DNA from: Chryseobacterium culicis
GTDB taxonomy: Bacteria > Bacteroidota > Bacteroidia > Flavobacteriales > Weeksellaceae
Direction of reading: 5' to 3'
Assembly (NCBI RefSeq): GCF_900108365.1
Contig: NZ_FNWQ01000002.1
Coordinates: forward strand, 744,001 to 808,000
DNA length: 64,000 nt
In this document: piece after piece, positions 18,095 through 27,619 of the stretch
Layout: every line of letters starts with the position of its first letter
Position numbering within the stretch: position 1 is the stretch's first letter
Made by a program: the position numbers and the translations under genes
Notes under the pieces: generated by a model
Seen by the model: the letters and a program-made list of their open reading frames with translations, nothing else
Told to the model about the DNA's origin: nothing
The model's database searches: none

Positions 18095-18619
18095 TTAGAA
18101 TTTCTTCAGAATCTTCTCAAACGTATTTACATTTCTGCTGGTAAACTGATCTTTAAGACCTTTCTTACCCAATACTTTTCCAAAAGCAGACTCTAAAGTA
18201 TTTCCCTTCGGAACCTGCCAGTAAAATATGTCATTAATAATTTCTGCCCTTTCATTTTCTACCAGACCTGCTTTTTTAAACTCTTCCATTAACACTTTTT
18301 CTACCCCCGGAATCCCTACAAAGCCATAGATATGAAGTTCATCACGCTTTTCAAAAGGAATGCTGTTCCAGAATTTCCCGGTTTCTTCCTGAGATTTCAC
18401 AAATAAAAAGGCTTCGTAAGAAAAATATTCCGACATTGCTTTTTCCAGGATCGTTTTCAGTTCGTCAGCATTTTTATCTGATGAAAAAACTATATTTCCG
18501 GACGCGAGTACTGAGTTCACTTCTTTCATTCCGGCATCTTTAAAAACCTGGCACACATCAGCCATTTTCATATTGGTTCCTTTTACGTTGACGCCACGGA
18601 GAAAAGCACAGTATTTCAT
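18095..18619 (-). CDS. DUF1697-family protein
   Basis: A 174-residue cytoplasmic protein with the DUF1697 hallmarks: FLRGVNVKGTNMKMAD at the start, SVLASGNIVFSS (about 36-47) and the C-terminal LKDQFTSRNVNTFEKI. Members are widespread, compact and of unknown function. The invariant N-terminal RGVNVGG-like loop and the SGN motif suggest a nucleotide or nucleic-acid ligand, but nothing is proven. It lies 83 bases after the membrane glycosyltransferase gene and has no evident functional partner. Confidence 0.85.
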   Translation of the reverse strand: MKYCAFLRGVNVKGTNMKMADVCQVFKDAGMKEVNSVLASGNIVFSSDKNADELKTILEKAMSEYFSYEAFLFVKSQEETGKFWNSIPFEKRDELHIYGFVGIPGVEKVLMEEFKKAGLVENERAEIINDIFYWQVPKGNTLESAFGKVLGKKGLKDQFTSRNVNTFEKILKKF

Positions 18620-18702
18620 TTTTTTTCAGGGATTATATTGGGTTTGAGCGTATTAAAGTGAAAGCGTTATTTTAAAATGTTTCACGTCAATCTTTCAATA
18701 TT

Positions 18703-20196
18703 TTAATCGACCCTAATGTACAAATTATAGTCTGTTCCGGAAGGTTTGAGATTATAAATTTTTTCTAAAATCTTATTCTCACTTTTCAGATGATCTTTTA
18801 CCCGGAATTCTTTCAAAAGCTTATAATGAGTTTTATAATACGCTGCGTTCGGATTCTTTTCTTCATATAGATTTTCATAAGAAAGAAGGTATTTTGGTTT
18901 TCTTGTCTTTACGGTATTGATCCAGTAATTTGCCTTATCTTTTTTAATTTCTTCCTGAATCTGTTTATCTACCAATCCCACCTCATCAATGGTTTTTAGT
19001 CCTGAGAAATAAGGCACATAACCCGCAGGTTCCAGTAAAATCCACTGGTTTTTATCTTTTTCATAATGATTTAAAAATGTTCCAATCGTTCTGCGGTAGT
19101 TCCACTCGCCGTTTCCAGTTGCAATACTGTGAACCGTCTGGAAAACAAGCATCGGAAAAATATAGAATATCATCAGCAATGAAAGCCATAGGTTCCTCCT
19201 CTCTTTCTGCTCCAGGACAAAAATAAGAACGGGAACGAAAAGCAAAAGCTGCGGTACCCAGTAATACCAGTCGAACAGGCTTTTCTGAGAAATAAATACA
19301 ATTTGTTTTACCCATCCGAAGATAAAGATCATCCATAGAAAATAGTTTCTCTTCTCTTTTTGCCGTATCAGGTAGATAAAGCAAGCAAGCTCGAAAACCA
19401 GGATAACAATCGTCATTGGATTAAAATCTCCCGGAACTTTAAGCATGCCCCAGAAGTTTCCAAAACTTTTAAAGAAATGGCTCATCTCCTGTGGGATCGT
19501 AAAGTTTTTGTTGTAAAGAAGTTTTTTAGCCGTAATGGTATTATTTACCAATTCTCCAAAATAGAACCAGTTGAAAGCAACCGTAGACAAAACACCCAGA
19601 ATGCCTCCCAATATATAATTCCATCGTACTTTTTTGTTCCAGAAAACATCTACGAGGAATACAATCCCCAGGAAGATTACCGTATCAATTCTTGTAAACA
19701 TGATAAGGATGGGAAGAAGTATCAGCACCCATTTTTTTCCTTTATAAAAGCCATAGTACAGCAATGCCATTTCAAGGAAAAACAGAAGTCCGTACTCCAT
19801 TCCGAGAATTGAAATTTTAATGGATGGCGGCAAAATACCGATCAGAAATATAAAAACAGCTTTATGCCAAGGGTTTTTAAGAACCAGATGAGAAAGCAGT
19901 AAAGTTCCTACTGTAAATAAAAGAGAATTGAAAATCAAAAGAGGTTCAATAAAGTATTCTTTTCCCAAAACAAGATTGAAAAGATAAGATACAAAAACAT
20001 ATAAATGAGTGGTAGACGCAGAGATTTTGGCATCTCCATTGAAACCAATTACCCCATAATCCAGAAGATTCTGGGCGACTCTCCATGTAATAAACGCATC
20101 TTCCTGAATATAGTGCGTCAGTAAAAAAAGAAGCTTAAAAGCAACAGTAGCTATTACAGCATAGATCGGGAACCTGCTATTTTTTGTTTCAGCCAT
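18703..20196 (-). CDS. Polytopic GT-C-like membrane glycosyltransferase
   Basis: A 497-residue membrane protein with about ten to twelve predicted helices and a soluble C-terminal domain (about 385-497). The first luminal loop holds QEDAFITWR (31-39), whose acidic pair E32-D33 is where GT-C enzymes such as ArnT and mannosyltransferases carry their catalytic acid. These enzymes move a sugar from a polyprenyl-phosphate donor to a lipid or protein on the outer face of the inner membrane. Donor and acceptor cannot be predicted. It is followed by the DUF1697 gene and preceded by the unrelated-in-sequence GT117 gene, another lipid-linked-sugar enzyme. Confidence 0.7.
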   Translation of the reverse strand: MAETKNSRFPIYAVIATVAFKLLFLLTHYIQEDAFITWRVAQNLLDYGVIGFNGDAKISASTTHLYVFVSYLFNLVLGKEYFIEPLLIFNSLLFTVGTLLLSHLVLKNPWHKAVFIFLIGILPPSIKISILGMEYGLLFFLEMALLYYGFYKGKKWVLILLPILIMFTRIDTVIFLGIVFLVDVFWNKKVRWNYILGGILGVLSTVAFNWFYFGELVNNTITAKKLLYNKNFTIPQEMSHFFKSFGNFWGMLKVPGDFNPMTIVILVFELACFIYLIRQKEKRNYFLWMIFIFGWVKQIVFISQKSLFDWYYWVPQLLLFVPVLIFVLEQKERRNLWLSLLMIFYIFPMLVFQTVHSIATGNGEWNYRRTIGTFLNHYEKDKNQWILLEPAGYVPYFSGLKTIDEVGLVDKQIQEEIKKDKANYWINTVKTRKPKYLLSYENLYEEKNPNAAYYKTHYKLLKEFRVKDHLKSENKILEKIYNLKPSGTDYNLYIRVD

Positions 20197-20250
20197 TATG
20201 TATTTTTAATTGTGCAAATATAATCTTAATATTCAGGATTCCCAATAAAT

Positions 20251-20279
20251 AAAAAAAACGGAACCGAAGTTCCGTTTTA
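20251..20279 (-). terminator. Terminator of the GT117 gene
   Basis: Stem AAAACGGAAC / GTTCCGTTTT with a CGAA loop. The A8 tract on the left is a T8 tract on the minus strand. It starts 7 bases past the stop codon. Confidence 0.85.
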
Positions 20280-20285
20280 TGTATG

Positions 20286-23200
20286 CTATTTTGTTGCTTT
20301 GATAATGGCGTTGGTAATCTGACTTTCCTTTTCTTTTGAATAAGTAGAATCATAAGGTTCCATCACATCAAATAAATATTGGTAGAATGGCGTGATCTGC
20401 TGAACGTTCTCAGACTCTTTCATTGCCTTTTCTCTGCCCATTTCCTGAAGATCTTTGATGAATACATTGAACTTCTTGTCGATCGGCTCTATGGATTTAA
20501 CCAGATAAGCGTATGCTTTTTCTTTCTGTCCGATCCTGTTATAAGCGTCCGTTACAGCAGAAACTACAAGAGAATATTCCATAGGTTTTGTTCTCATCTG
20601 CCTTCTCAGATAACTTTGATCTGCTTTCGACAGGCTTAAATAATAATCGTACTCTTCAAAAATTCCTTTTTTAAGAACCTCCGCAATCTGAAGACCTTTC
20701 TGCTCCTGTCCTGCAATAATGTATCCTGAAACAATTGAGCTTAATGAACGTGGGTCATTATATTTCTCGGCAGGAATTTCTTTGGCTGCAAGATCGAGAA
20801 CTTCCAGTGCCTTCGCTTTTTGTCCGCTTAATGCAAGTGCTGCGGCCGCTCTGCTTGCTGACATTCTATAGCTGATGATATTAGAAGTAGCGGTTTCGTC
20901 AAAGTGAGCATTCAGGTTCTTGAAGTTCCCCCATCTGAAGTTCTTCACCACATTATAAAGTGAATTGGCATCTACTCTTCCCATATCTCCATCGGCCGTT
21001 GGAGGTGTTTGAATAGGAATTAATCTGTAACTGAATCCGTCAAACTGAAGATAATCGTTCAGATAGAAAATGTTCTCACTGTCATAAATACCTCCTGATG
21101 AGAAGTTGATAGGGCGCTTCCAGTCGAAGTTTGCTAAAAGATCCATCAGAATAAGGTTGTTTTTATACAATGTATTTCCTTTGTAGGTAATCATAATCTG
21201 ATTCGCTACATTCGGAAGATCTTCTTTGTTAATAATTCCTGCTTTCAAAGCATTTTCTTTATTGACAGGAAGGATGAATTTGTTTACAGGAAGAATATTA
21301 TATTTCTCGTATTTCTCTTCTCCGAAATACATTTTCAGCAATTCATCCTTTTCAGGAGATTTGAACTTAATGAATTCAATAGCCTGTTTCAGGGTTAAAG
21401 AATCCTGTGTAAGGTATTTTCTGAAAGACTGGAATTCTGTATCCGGGGCTCCCTGCTCTTTCAGCATAGAGAAAACACCTTCCCAATCTTCCTTCTTCAT
21501 CATATAGATCTGGTCATTTACCCCATCCCTGTAATCATCGTGTGTCAACTGGCTAGGAATTCCCATAGCATTATAGGTTCTTCTTTTGATCTGGTCAAGG
21601 TTCCATGGAGTTGAAGCAAGGGTAAAGTTTACCACCTTCACATCATCCCTGAATTGCTCTGTTTCCTGAATTGCCCAAACCGGGTACGTATCGTTATCTC
21701 CGTAAACGAAAAGAATATCATTTTTCGGTAAAGATTTTAATACAGAGTACGCATAATCGTAAGCTGTATATCTGTTACTTCTGTCATGAACATTATAGTT
21801 CTGGAAGCCCATCATAAAAGGTACTCCTAATAAAACCACTCCTAAACCAATGTTGGCTCCGTTTGATTTTACTTTAGACTGCAGGAACCATAAGATGGCT
21901 CCGGCACCCAACCCGATCCAGATGGCAAAGGCATAGAATGAGCCTACCATCGCATAATCTCTTTCTCTGGGCTCAAAAGGTTTTACCCCCGTATAGAAAA
22001 TAATACCCACACTTGTTAAAATGAATAAAGATAACAATGCATAGAATCTTCCGAAATCTCTGTTAAGTTGGAAAAAGAATCCGATCAAACCTAAAATTAA
22101 GGGAAGGAAGAAGAATTTCACCGTACTTTCATTCTTGAATTTAGCAGGCATTTTATCCTGATTCCCAACAACAGCATTATCAATGAAAGGAATGCCGGAA
22201 ATCCAGTTTCCTTTTGTGCTTTCCATGTTTCCTTCAAGGTCGTTCTGTCTTCCTACAAAGTTCCACATCAGGTATCTTACAAAGTAATATCCGTTCTGGA
22301 AAGAGATAAAATAATCCATATTCTGAAGGAATGAAGGCTTCTGAACATTGATCAGATTATAAGGTTTTACCTTAAGATAATCTGCAGCGGTAATAGATTT
22401 GTCTTCATATTTCGCTCTCAGTTCATCAAAGATCTGCTTGGCCTGTGGATTGTCTGCCACATCTTCATTACTGTAGTTGAATGTAAAATCAGGAGCGCCA
22501 TACATAGAAATATAGTTGGCCATTACATCTTTATCCTCATTAAACATTCTCGGCATTAAGCTTACCTGAGATTTATTGAATACATAGTTGAAACGGTCTC
22601 CCGTTTTTCTGTAAGTACCGGTTTTTTCATCTTTTTCGTAGATTTCCCCGGTTTTTTGTGTTTTAAAGCTTCCGTCTTCGTTTTTCTCAATTCCGTTAGC
22701 ATCAAGGAAAGCCGTGTAGTTTTGTCCGTAGATTGTAGGCCAGTCACCATACTGCTCTCTGTTATAATAATCCAGCATACCAATTGCCGTATCCGGATCA
22801 TTAAGGTTCATCGGCGGATTGGCATTCGCTCTGATAGGAATAACCATCCAGCATGAAAACCCGATCATCATGAAAACTACAGATAATGCAGCCGTCTGAT
22901 AGATATTTCTTTTTGCTTTTCTTGCATATTTGATTAAGAAATAGCAGATGGCTACCATTAAAATAAATGCTGCAATCGTTCCTGAGTGGAAAGGAAGTCC
23001 CAAACCATTCACGAAGAAAATCTCCAGTCTTCCGAACATGGTCATAATTAAAGGGAAGATAATTTTGAAAACAATAATCAAAATCCCCAATGTAATAAGG
23101 TTTGCCCAGATAAAGTTTTTCCAGGTAAACTTGTAGTTTCTTGCATAGTATACCAGACATACTGCAGGAATTGCCAGCATACACATCATATGCACTCCCA

Positions 23201-23771
23201 CAGAAAGCCCTAAAACAAAGAAAATAAGAATAATCCATCGCTCACTGTCTCCCGCTTTATACTCATTCTCCCATTTGGTGATTAACCAGACCAAAAGCGC
23301 GATAAACATAGAAGCCATAGAGTAAACCTCACCTTCTACTGCCGAGAACCAGAATGTATCTGAGAACGTAAAGCAAAGTGCTCCTACCGCTCCGGCAAAT
23401 AAAATTGAGATTTCCTGATGTTTTGTAATTTCTTCGAAATCTTTGTTTAAAAGTCGTCTCACAAAATGAGTGATCGTCCAGAACAAAAATAAAATAGTCA
23501 GCGCACTGAACAATGCAGACATCGCGTTGATCACGATAGAATAGTTTTCGCCTTTCCCTAATGCAAAAATGGCTGCCACGGCACCCACTATCTGGAATAA
23601 AGCAGCTCCGGGAGCGTGCGTTACTTCAAGTTTTACTGCAGAAGAAATGTACTCGCCACAATCCCAGAAACTGAAATTGGGTTCTATGGTGGACAAGTAC
23701 GTGAAAAAAGCAATGACGAAAATCACCCATCCTGAAACGGTGTTCCATTGCCTAAAAGTCCAATTTTTCAT
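20286..23771 (-). CDS. GT117/DUF2723-family membrane protein O-glycosyltransferase
   Basis: A 1161-residue protein. The N-terminal half is a polytopic DUF2723 domain with FWDCGEYISS (35-44), an acidic loop equivalent to the catalytic loop of GT-C enzymes, and the next loop HAPGAALFQ. The rest is a large soluble, probably periplasmic region ending in helical TPR-like repeats (about 985-1130). DUF2723 is grouped with vertebrate TMEM260, a protein O-mannosyltransferase, in CAZy family GT117, so transfer of a sugar to secreted proteins is the likely role. It reads away from the cysteine-synthase-like gene and has its own terminator. Confidence 0.85.
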   Translation of the reverse strand: MKNWTFRQWNTVSGWVIFVIAFFTYLSTIEPNFSFWDCGEYISSAVKLEVTHAPGAALFQIVGAVAAIFALGKGENYSIVINAMSALFSALTILFLFWTITHFVRRLLNKDFEEITKHQEISILFAGAVGALCFTFSDTFWFSAVEGEVYSMASMFIALLVWLITKWENEYKAGDSERWIILIFFVLGLSVGVHMMCMLAIPAVCLVYYARNYKFTWKNFIWANLITLGILIIVFKIIFPLIMTMFGRLEIFFVNGLGLPFHSGTIAAFILMVAICYFLIKYARKAKRNIYQTAALSVVFMMIGFSCWMVIPIRANANPPMNLNDPDTAIGMLDYYNREQYGDWPTIYGQNYTAFLDANGIEKNEDGSFKTQKTGEIYEKDEKTGTYRKTGDRFNYVFNKSQVSLMPRMFNEDKDVMANYISMYGAPDFTFNYSNEDVADNPQAKQIFDELRAKYEDKSITAADYLKVKPYNLINVQKPSFLQNMDYFISFQNGYYFVRYLMWNFVGRQNDLEGNMESTKGNWISGIPFIDNAVVGNQDKMPAKFKNESTVKFFFLPLILGLIGFFFQLNRDFGRFYALLSLFILTSVGIIFYTGVKPFEPRERDYAMVGSFYAFAIWIGLGAGAILWFLQSKVKSNGANIGLGVVLLGVPFMMGFQNYNVHDRSNRYTAYDYAYSVLKSLPKNDILFVYGDNDTYPVWAIQETEQFRDDVKVVNFTLASTPWNLDQIKRRTYNAMGIPSQLTHDDYRDGVNDQIYMMKKEDWEGVFSMLKEQGAPDTEFQSFRKYLTQDSLTLKQAIEFIKFKSPEKDELLKMYFGEEKYEKYNILPVNKFILPVNKENALKAGIINKEDLPNVANQIMITYKGNTLYKNNLILMDLLANFDWKRPINFSSGGIYDSENIFYLNDYLQFDGFSYRLIPIQTPPTADGDMGRVDANSLYNVVKNFRWGNFKNLNAHFDETATSNIISYRMSASRAAAALALSGQKAKALEVLDLAAKEIPAEKYNDPRSLSSIVSGYIIAGQEQKGLQIAEVLKKGIFEEYDYYLSLSKADQSYLRRQMRTKPMEYSLVVSAVTDAYNRIGQKEKAYAYLVKSIEPIDKKFNVFIKDLQEMGREKAMKESENVQQITPFYQYLFDVMEPYDSTYSKEKESQITNAIIKATK

Positions 23772-23933
23772 AGTATTAAATCAATTATGCGAAAATAAGG
23801 CTTTTATCTTATTTTATGCGGGTTTTAACAAAATTTAAAAATTTTGGCGTAGTATTTGCGATTATAGACGTGTCAAAAGTGTAAATACGAAAATAACTTT
23901 TTACAAAACTATGCCCTAGAAATCAAACAAAAG

Positions 23934-23964
23934 TTTAGTAATTATTTATTTTTTTGTATTTTTG
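23934..23964 (+). promoter_or_regulatory. Promoter of the cysteine-synthase-like gene
   Basis: The -7 box TATTTTTG (23957-23964) lies 30 bases before the ATG. A weak -33 match (TTTAG, 23934-23938) is 18 bases upstream. Confidence 0.45.
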
Positions 23965-23994
23965 CAGTCAGATTTTTATTGAAAATAACAAATA

Positions 23995-25032
23995 ATGAGT
24001 AATGTTTACGATAATATCCTTGGCCTGATAGGAAACACTCCAATGGTGAAGCTAAATACTGTTACAAAAGATATTCCAGCAACCATTTATGCCAAGTTAG
24101 AATCATATAATCCTGGACATTCCACCAAAGACCGAATCGCACTTCATATTATAGAGAACGCAGAGAAAAAAGGCCTTTTAAAAGAAGATTCTGTAGTTGT
24201 AGAAACTACTTCCGGTAATACCGGGTTTTCTATTGCGATGGTATGTATCATTAAGGGATATAAATGTATTCTTGCAGTAAGTGATAAAACTAAACCCGAA
24301 AAGATTGCTTATTTGAAAGCATTGGGCGCTACGGTATATATATGCCCGGCGAATGTACCTGCAGATGATCCGCGGTCATACTATGAGGTTGCTAAAAGAA
24401 TCGCTCAGGAAACCCCAAATTCTATTTACATCAATCAGTATTTCAACGAGCTTAATATTGATGCGCACTATCAGACGACAGGTCCGGAGATCTGGGAACA
24501 GACGGAAGGTAAGATCACTCATCTTTTTGCCTGTACGGGAACGGGAGGCACGCTGTCCGGTTCTGCCAAGTTTCTGAAGGAAAAAAATCCAAATATCAAA
24601 ATCATTGGTGTGGATGCAGACGGTTCTATCCTGAAGAGCTATCACGAGACAGGAGAAATCCATAAAGAAGATGTGCATCCTTACCAGATTGAAGGAATGG
24701 GTAAAAACCTGATCCCTTCTGCCCTGCTTTTCGACAAGGTAGATGAGTTTGTAAGGGTAAATGATGAAATGTCTGCCTACAGAACCCGCGAAATTGCTTT
24801 GAAGGAAGCGATCATGGGAGGTTATACTACCGGAGCGGTAACGCAGGGATTAATGCAGTATGCCCAGTCTCATGAGCTTACAGAAAATGACCTGATTGTT
24901 TTGATATATCCTGACCACGGTTCCAGATACATCACTAAAGTATACAGTGATAAATGGATGGCTGAGCAGGGATTTGTAAACAATTGCGTTCACAACTATG
25001 ACGAAGTTTTCAAAACGGAGTTTATCAAATAA
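23995..25032 (+). CDS. Cysteine-synthase-family PLP enzyme, candidate cysteate synthase
   Basis: A 345-residue fold-type II PLP enzyme. The PLP lysine is K45 in NPGHSTKDR. The substrate loop is TTSGNTG (71-77) and the phosphate-binding glycine loop TGTGGT (181-186). Sequence alone says cysteine or cystathionine beta-synthase family. The next gene encodes an alpha-oxoamine synthase. In Bacteroidota sulfonolipid (capnine) synthesis a family member makes cysteate, which the alpha-oxoamine synthase then acylates, so cysteate synthase is the favoured reading. A plain O-acetylserine sulfhydrylase remains possible. The variant NPGHS, where NPGGS is usual, fits a changed substrate. A terminator hairpin follows 26 bases after the stop. 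Confidence 0.85.
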   Translation: MSNVYDNILGLIGNTPMVKLNTVTKDIPATIYAKLESYNPGHSTKDRIALHIIENAEKKGLLKEDSVVVETTSGNTGFSIAMVCIIKGYKCILAVSDKTKPEKIAYLKALGATVYICPANVPADDPRSYYEVAKRIAQETPNSIYINQYFNELNIDAHYQTTGPEIWEQTEGKITHLFACTGTGGTLSGSAKFLKEKNPNIKIIGVDADGSILKSYHETGEIHKEDVHPYQIEGMGKNLIPSALLFDKVDEFVRVNDEMSAYRTREIALKEAIMGGYTTGAVTQGLMQYAQSHELTENDLIVLIYPDHGSRYITKVYSDKWMAEQGFVNNCVHNYDEVFKTEFIK

Positions 25033-25057
25033 GAACAAATAAAATCACGATACAAAT

Positions 25058-25094
25058 AAAGCCTTTTGCGTATTCTGACAAAAAAGGCTTTTTT
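25058..25094 (+). terminator. Terminator-like hairpin between the two sulfonolipid genes
   Basis: Stem AAAGCCTTTT / AAAAGGCTTT with a 14-base loop and T tract, ending 20 bases before the next ATG. No separate promoter is visible after it, so partial read-through (attenuation) is likely. Confidence 0.75.
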
Positions 25095-25113
25095 ACTTAA
25101 AAATTACGATACA

Positions 25114-26388
25114 ATGTTGGATATTTTTGAAAGAATAAAAGAAAATCCAGGACCACTGGGACAATTTGCAGATTATGGTGAAGGCTATTTTATTTTCCCA
25201 AGATTAGAGGGACCTATCGGCCCTAGAATGCAATTTCAGGGTAGAGAAGTAATTTTCTGGAGTGCCAATGATTATTTAGGATTGTGTAATCATCCTGAAG
25301 TAATAGAAGCAGATGCAAAAGCGGCTGCAGAATATGGAATGTTCTATCCAATGGGAGCAAGAGCAATGTCCGGAGAAACGGATCAGCATCTTCAGCTGGA
25401 AAGAGAACTGGCGGACTTCGTCAAAAAAGAATCAGCATACCTGTTGAATTTCGGTTACCAGGGAATGGTTTCTACTATTGATGCTTTGGTAAGCAGAAAT
25501 GATGTGATTGTTTATGATATGGATTCTCATGCCTGCATTGTAGATGGGGTAAGACTTCATTCCGGTAAGAGATTTACCTATAAGCACAATGATATGGCAA
25601 GTCTTGAGAAAAATCTTCAGAGAGCAACTAAAGTAGCTGAAGAAACAGGAGGAGGTATTCTTGTCATTACAGAAGGGGTTTTCGGAATGAGAGGCCAGCA
25701 GGGAAAAATTAAAGAAATCTGTGATCTGAAATCAAAATACCAGTTCAGACTACTGGTAGATGATGCTCATGGTTTCGGAACGCTTGGTAAAACAGGTGCT
25801 GGTGTAGGTGAAGAACAGGATTGTAACGACCAGATTGATGTTTACTTTTCAACTTTTGCTAAATCAATGGCAGGTTTCGGAGCATTCCTTGCGGGTGACA
25901 AAGAAATCATCAGATATCTGAAATTCAACCTGAGATCACAGATCTTCGCAAAATCTCTTACGATGCCAATGGTAATCGGAGGATTAAAAAGACTGGAGCT
26001 GTTGAGATCAAGACCTGAGATCAAGGCTAAACTTTGGGAAAATGTTTACAAACTACAGAACGGACTTAAAGAAAGAGGATTCAATATTGGAGATACCAAT
26101 ACCTGTGTAACGCCGGTAATGATGCAGGGAACTCCGGTAGAAGCAACTCTCTTGGTGAAAGATTTAAGAGAGAATTACGGAATATTCACCTCCGTGGTGG
26201 TGTATCCGGTTATTCCAAAAGGAATGATTCTTTTAAGACTGATTCCTACCGCTTCTCATACAGACGCAGAGATCAATGAAACTCTGGCCGCATTTGAAGC
26301 AATTCATGATAAATTAGTAGGTGGCTACTACAAAGAGCAGGAACAAAAATTACTGCAGGAACAAGGATTAAGTTTTAAACCAATTTAA
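25114..26388 (+). CDS. Alpha-oxoamine synthase (serine palmitoyltransferase-like), candidate cysteate acyltransferase
   Basis: A 424-residue fold-type I PLP enzyme of the serine palmitoyltransferase/KBL family. The motifs are SANDYLGLCNHP (50-61), GARAMSGETDQHLQLE (81-96) and DDAHGFGTLG (216-225). The PLP lysine is K250 in STFAKSMAG. These enzymes condense an amino acid with an acyl thioester, releasing CO2. With the preceding PLP gene the best fit is cysteate fatty acyltransferase, which makes the 3-ketocapnine backbone of sulfonolipids reported from Chryseobacterium. A serine palmitoyltransferase role (sphingolipids) is the alternative. The ATG at 25114 is used; an in-frame TTG at 25066 lies inside the terminator hairpin. 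Confidence 0.85.
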   Translation: MLDIFERIKENPGPLGQFADYGEGYFIFPRLEGPIGPRMQFQGREVIFWSANDYLGLCNHPEVIEADAKAAAEYGMFYPMGARAMSGETDQHLQLERELADFVKKESAYLLNFGYQGMVSTIDALVSRNDVIVYDMDSHACIVDGVRLHSGKRFTYKHNDMASLEKNLQRATKVAEETGGGILVITEGVFGMRGQQGKIKEICDLKSKYQFRLLVDDAHGFGTLGKTGAGVGEEQDCNDQIDVYFSTFAKSMAGFGAFLAGDKEIIRYLKFNLRSQIFAKSLTMPMVIGGLKRLELLRSRPEIKAKLWENVYKLQNGLKERGFNIGDTNTCVTPVMMQGTPVEATLLVKDLRENYGIFTSVVVYPVIPKGMILLRLIPTASHTDAEINETLAAFEAIHDKLVGGYYKEQEQKLLQEQGLSFKPI

Positions 26389-26403
26389 TCTTAAAAAATA
26401 AAG

Positions 26404-26437
26404 AAAAGCCACTGATGACTGATTCAGTGGCTTTTTT
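26404..26437 (+). terminator. Terminator after the alpha-oxoamine synthase gene
   Basis: A 12-base stem, AAAAGCCACTGA / TCAGTGGCTTTT, with an 8-base loop and a T6 tract. It ends 20 bases before the next gene's ATG, the same arrangement as the preceding hairpin. Confidence 0.85.
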
Positions 26438-26456
26438 ATGTAATATCAATAAAGCA

Positions 26457-27335
26457 ATGAAACTTAGAGGTTACACCCTGGGAATTCTGTCGGCCGTTTC
26501 GTATGGCCTGATTCCTATTTTTATTCTCCCTGTGAAGCAGGCACATTTTTCAATGGACATCACGCTGTTTTACAGATTCTTCTTTTCAGCTTTAATGGTG
26601 GGAGGATATCTGCTGTATTCTAAAGAAAGTTTTAAAGTCAATAAAAAAGAAGCTTTAATTTTGGCCATTCTAGGAATCTGCTATGCCCTATCTTCAGAGT
26701 TTCTGTTTTTAGGATATGATTTTCTTACCCCAGGAATTGCCTCTACCGTTTTATTTGTTTATCCAATCATTGTAGCATTGATTATGCTGTTCTTTTACAA
26801 AGAGAAGCTCACCAGGTTATCCGGAGCCTCTTTACTTCTGGCATTCGCGGGAGTAATTGTTTTATGTTTAAAAGGAAATGGGTTCGAAATTAATTTTGCA
26901 GGATTGGGAATAGTAATGCTCAGTTCACTGTTCTACGCCTTATATATGGTCATTGTTAATAAATCGAATATCAAAGTTTCAGGATTCAAGCTTACGTTTT
27001 ATTCGATGCTATTCACATCTATGTTCTTCATGACTAAAGCTGTAGCGGGCCATGAATCATTTGTTATCCCTTCAGCATCAATTTTTATTAACTTCCTTAT
27101 TTTTGCATTTCTTACCACTGTTATTTCCAGCTTATGCCTGGTATTTGCCATCCAATATATCGGTTCTACTCCGGTTGCGATTCTAGGAGCTCTGGAACCT
27201 GTGGTAGCTGTTTTGATCAGTGTTCTGATGTTTCATGAAAAATTCACCCCAAATCTGCTGATCGGGATTACTTTAATTCTTGTTGGGGTTACCTTGAATG
27301 TAATTGGTGATCGGAAGAAAATAGGCTCTCTGTAA
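26457..27335 (+). CDS. EamA/DMT-family membrane transporter
   Basis: A 292-residue inner-membrane protein with about ten helices in two EamA halves. The second half ends ILGALEPVVAVLISVLMFHE, the typical EamA signature, repeated more weakly in the first half (STVLFVYPIIVALIMLFFYKEKL). Such proteins export metabolites or amino-acid derivatives. The ATG at 26457 is chosen; an upstream in-frame ATG at 26415 lies inside the terminator and would not place the first helix at the N terminus. Its position after the sulfonolipid genes could mean a shared pathway, but the terminator argues for only loose coupling. Confidence 0.82.
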   Translation: MKLRGYTLGILSAVSYGLIPIFILPVKQAHFSMDITLFYRFFFSALMVGGYLLYSKESFKVNKKEALILAILGICYALSSEFLFLGYDFLTPGIASTVLFVYPIIVALIMLFFYKEKLTRLSGASLLLAFAGVIVLCLKGNGFEINFAGLGIVMLSSLFYALYMVIVNKSNIKVSGFKLTFYSMLFTSMFFMTKAVAGHESFVIPSASIFINFLIFAFLTTVISSLCLVFAIQYIGSTPVAILGALEPVVAVLISVLMFHEKFTPNLLIGITLILVGVTLNVIGDRKKIGSL

Positions 27336-27366
27336 ATCAGTTAAATCAGATAAACAGACGATATAA

Positions 27367-27404
27367 AACAGCATCATGCAGCTCATGTAAAGCTGTTCTT
27401 TTTT
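27367..27404 (+). terminator. Terminator after the EamA transporter gene
   Basis: AACAGC / GCTGTT arms enclose a second small CATG palindrome and are followed by CT6. It begins 32 bases after the stop. Confidence 0.65.
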
Positions 27405-27619
27405 ATATCTGAAATAATCAGAGCACAAAATGAAAGTTCAACAGGAGACAATCTTCAAAAAAGTAATATTTAAACTTAAAAAATGATCTATATGAAAATT
27501 TTTTGAAAAAATAAATACTTTACTTTCTGGCATAACAAAATTTATCTGACTATATTGCATCTGTCTATTAATAGGTGTTTCCCCCACTGAATGGATAATG
27601 TATATACTTTTAAAAGCCG

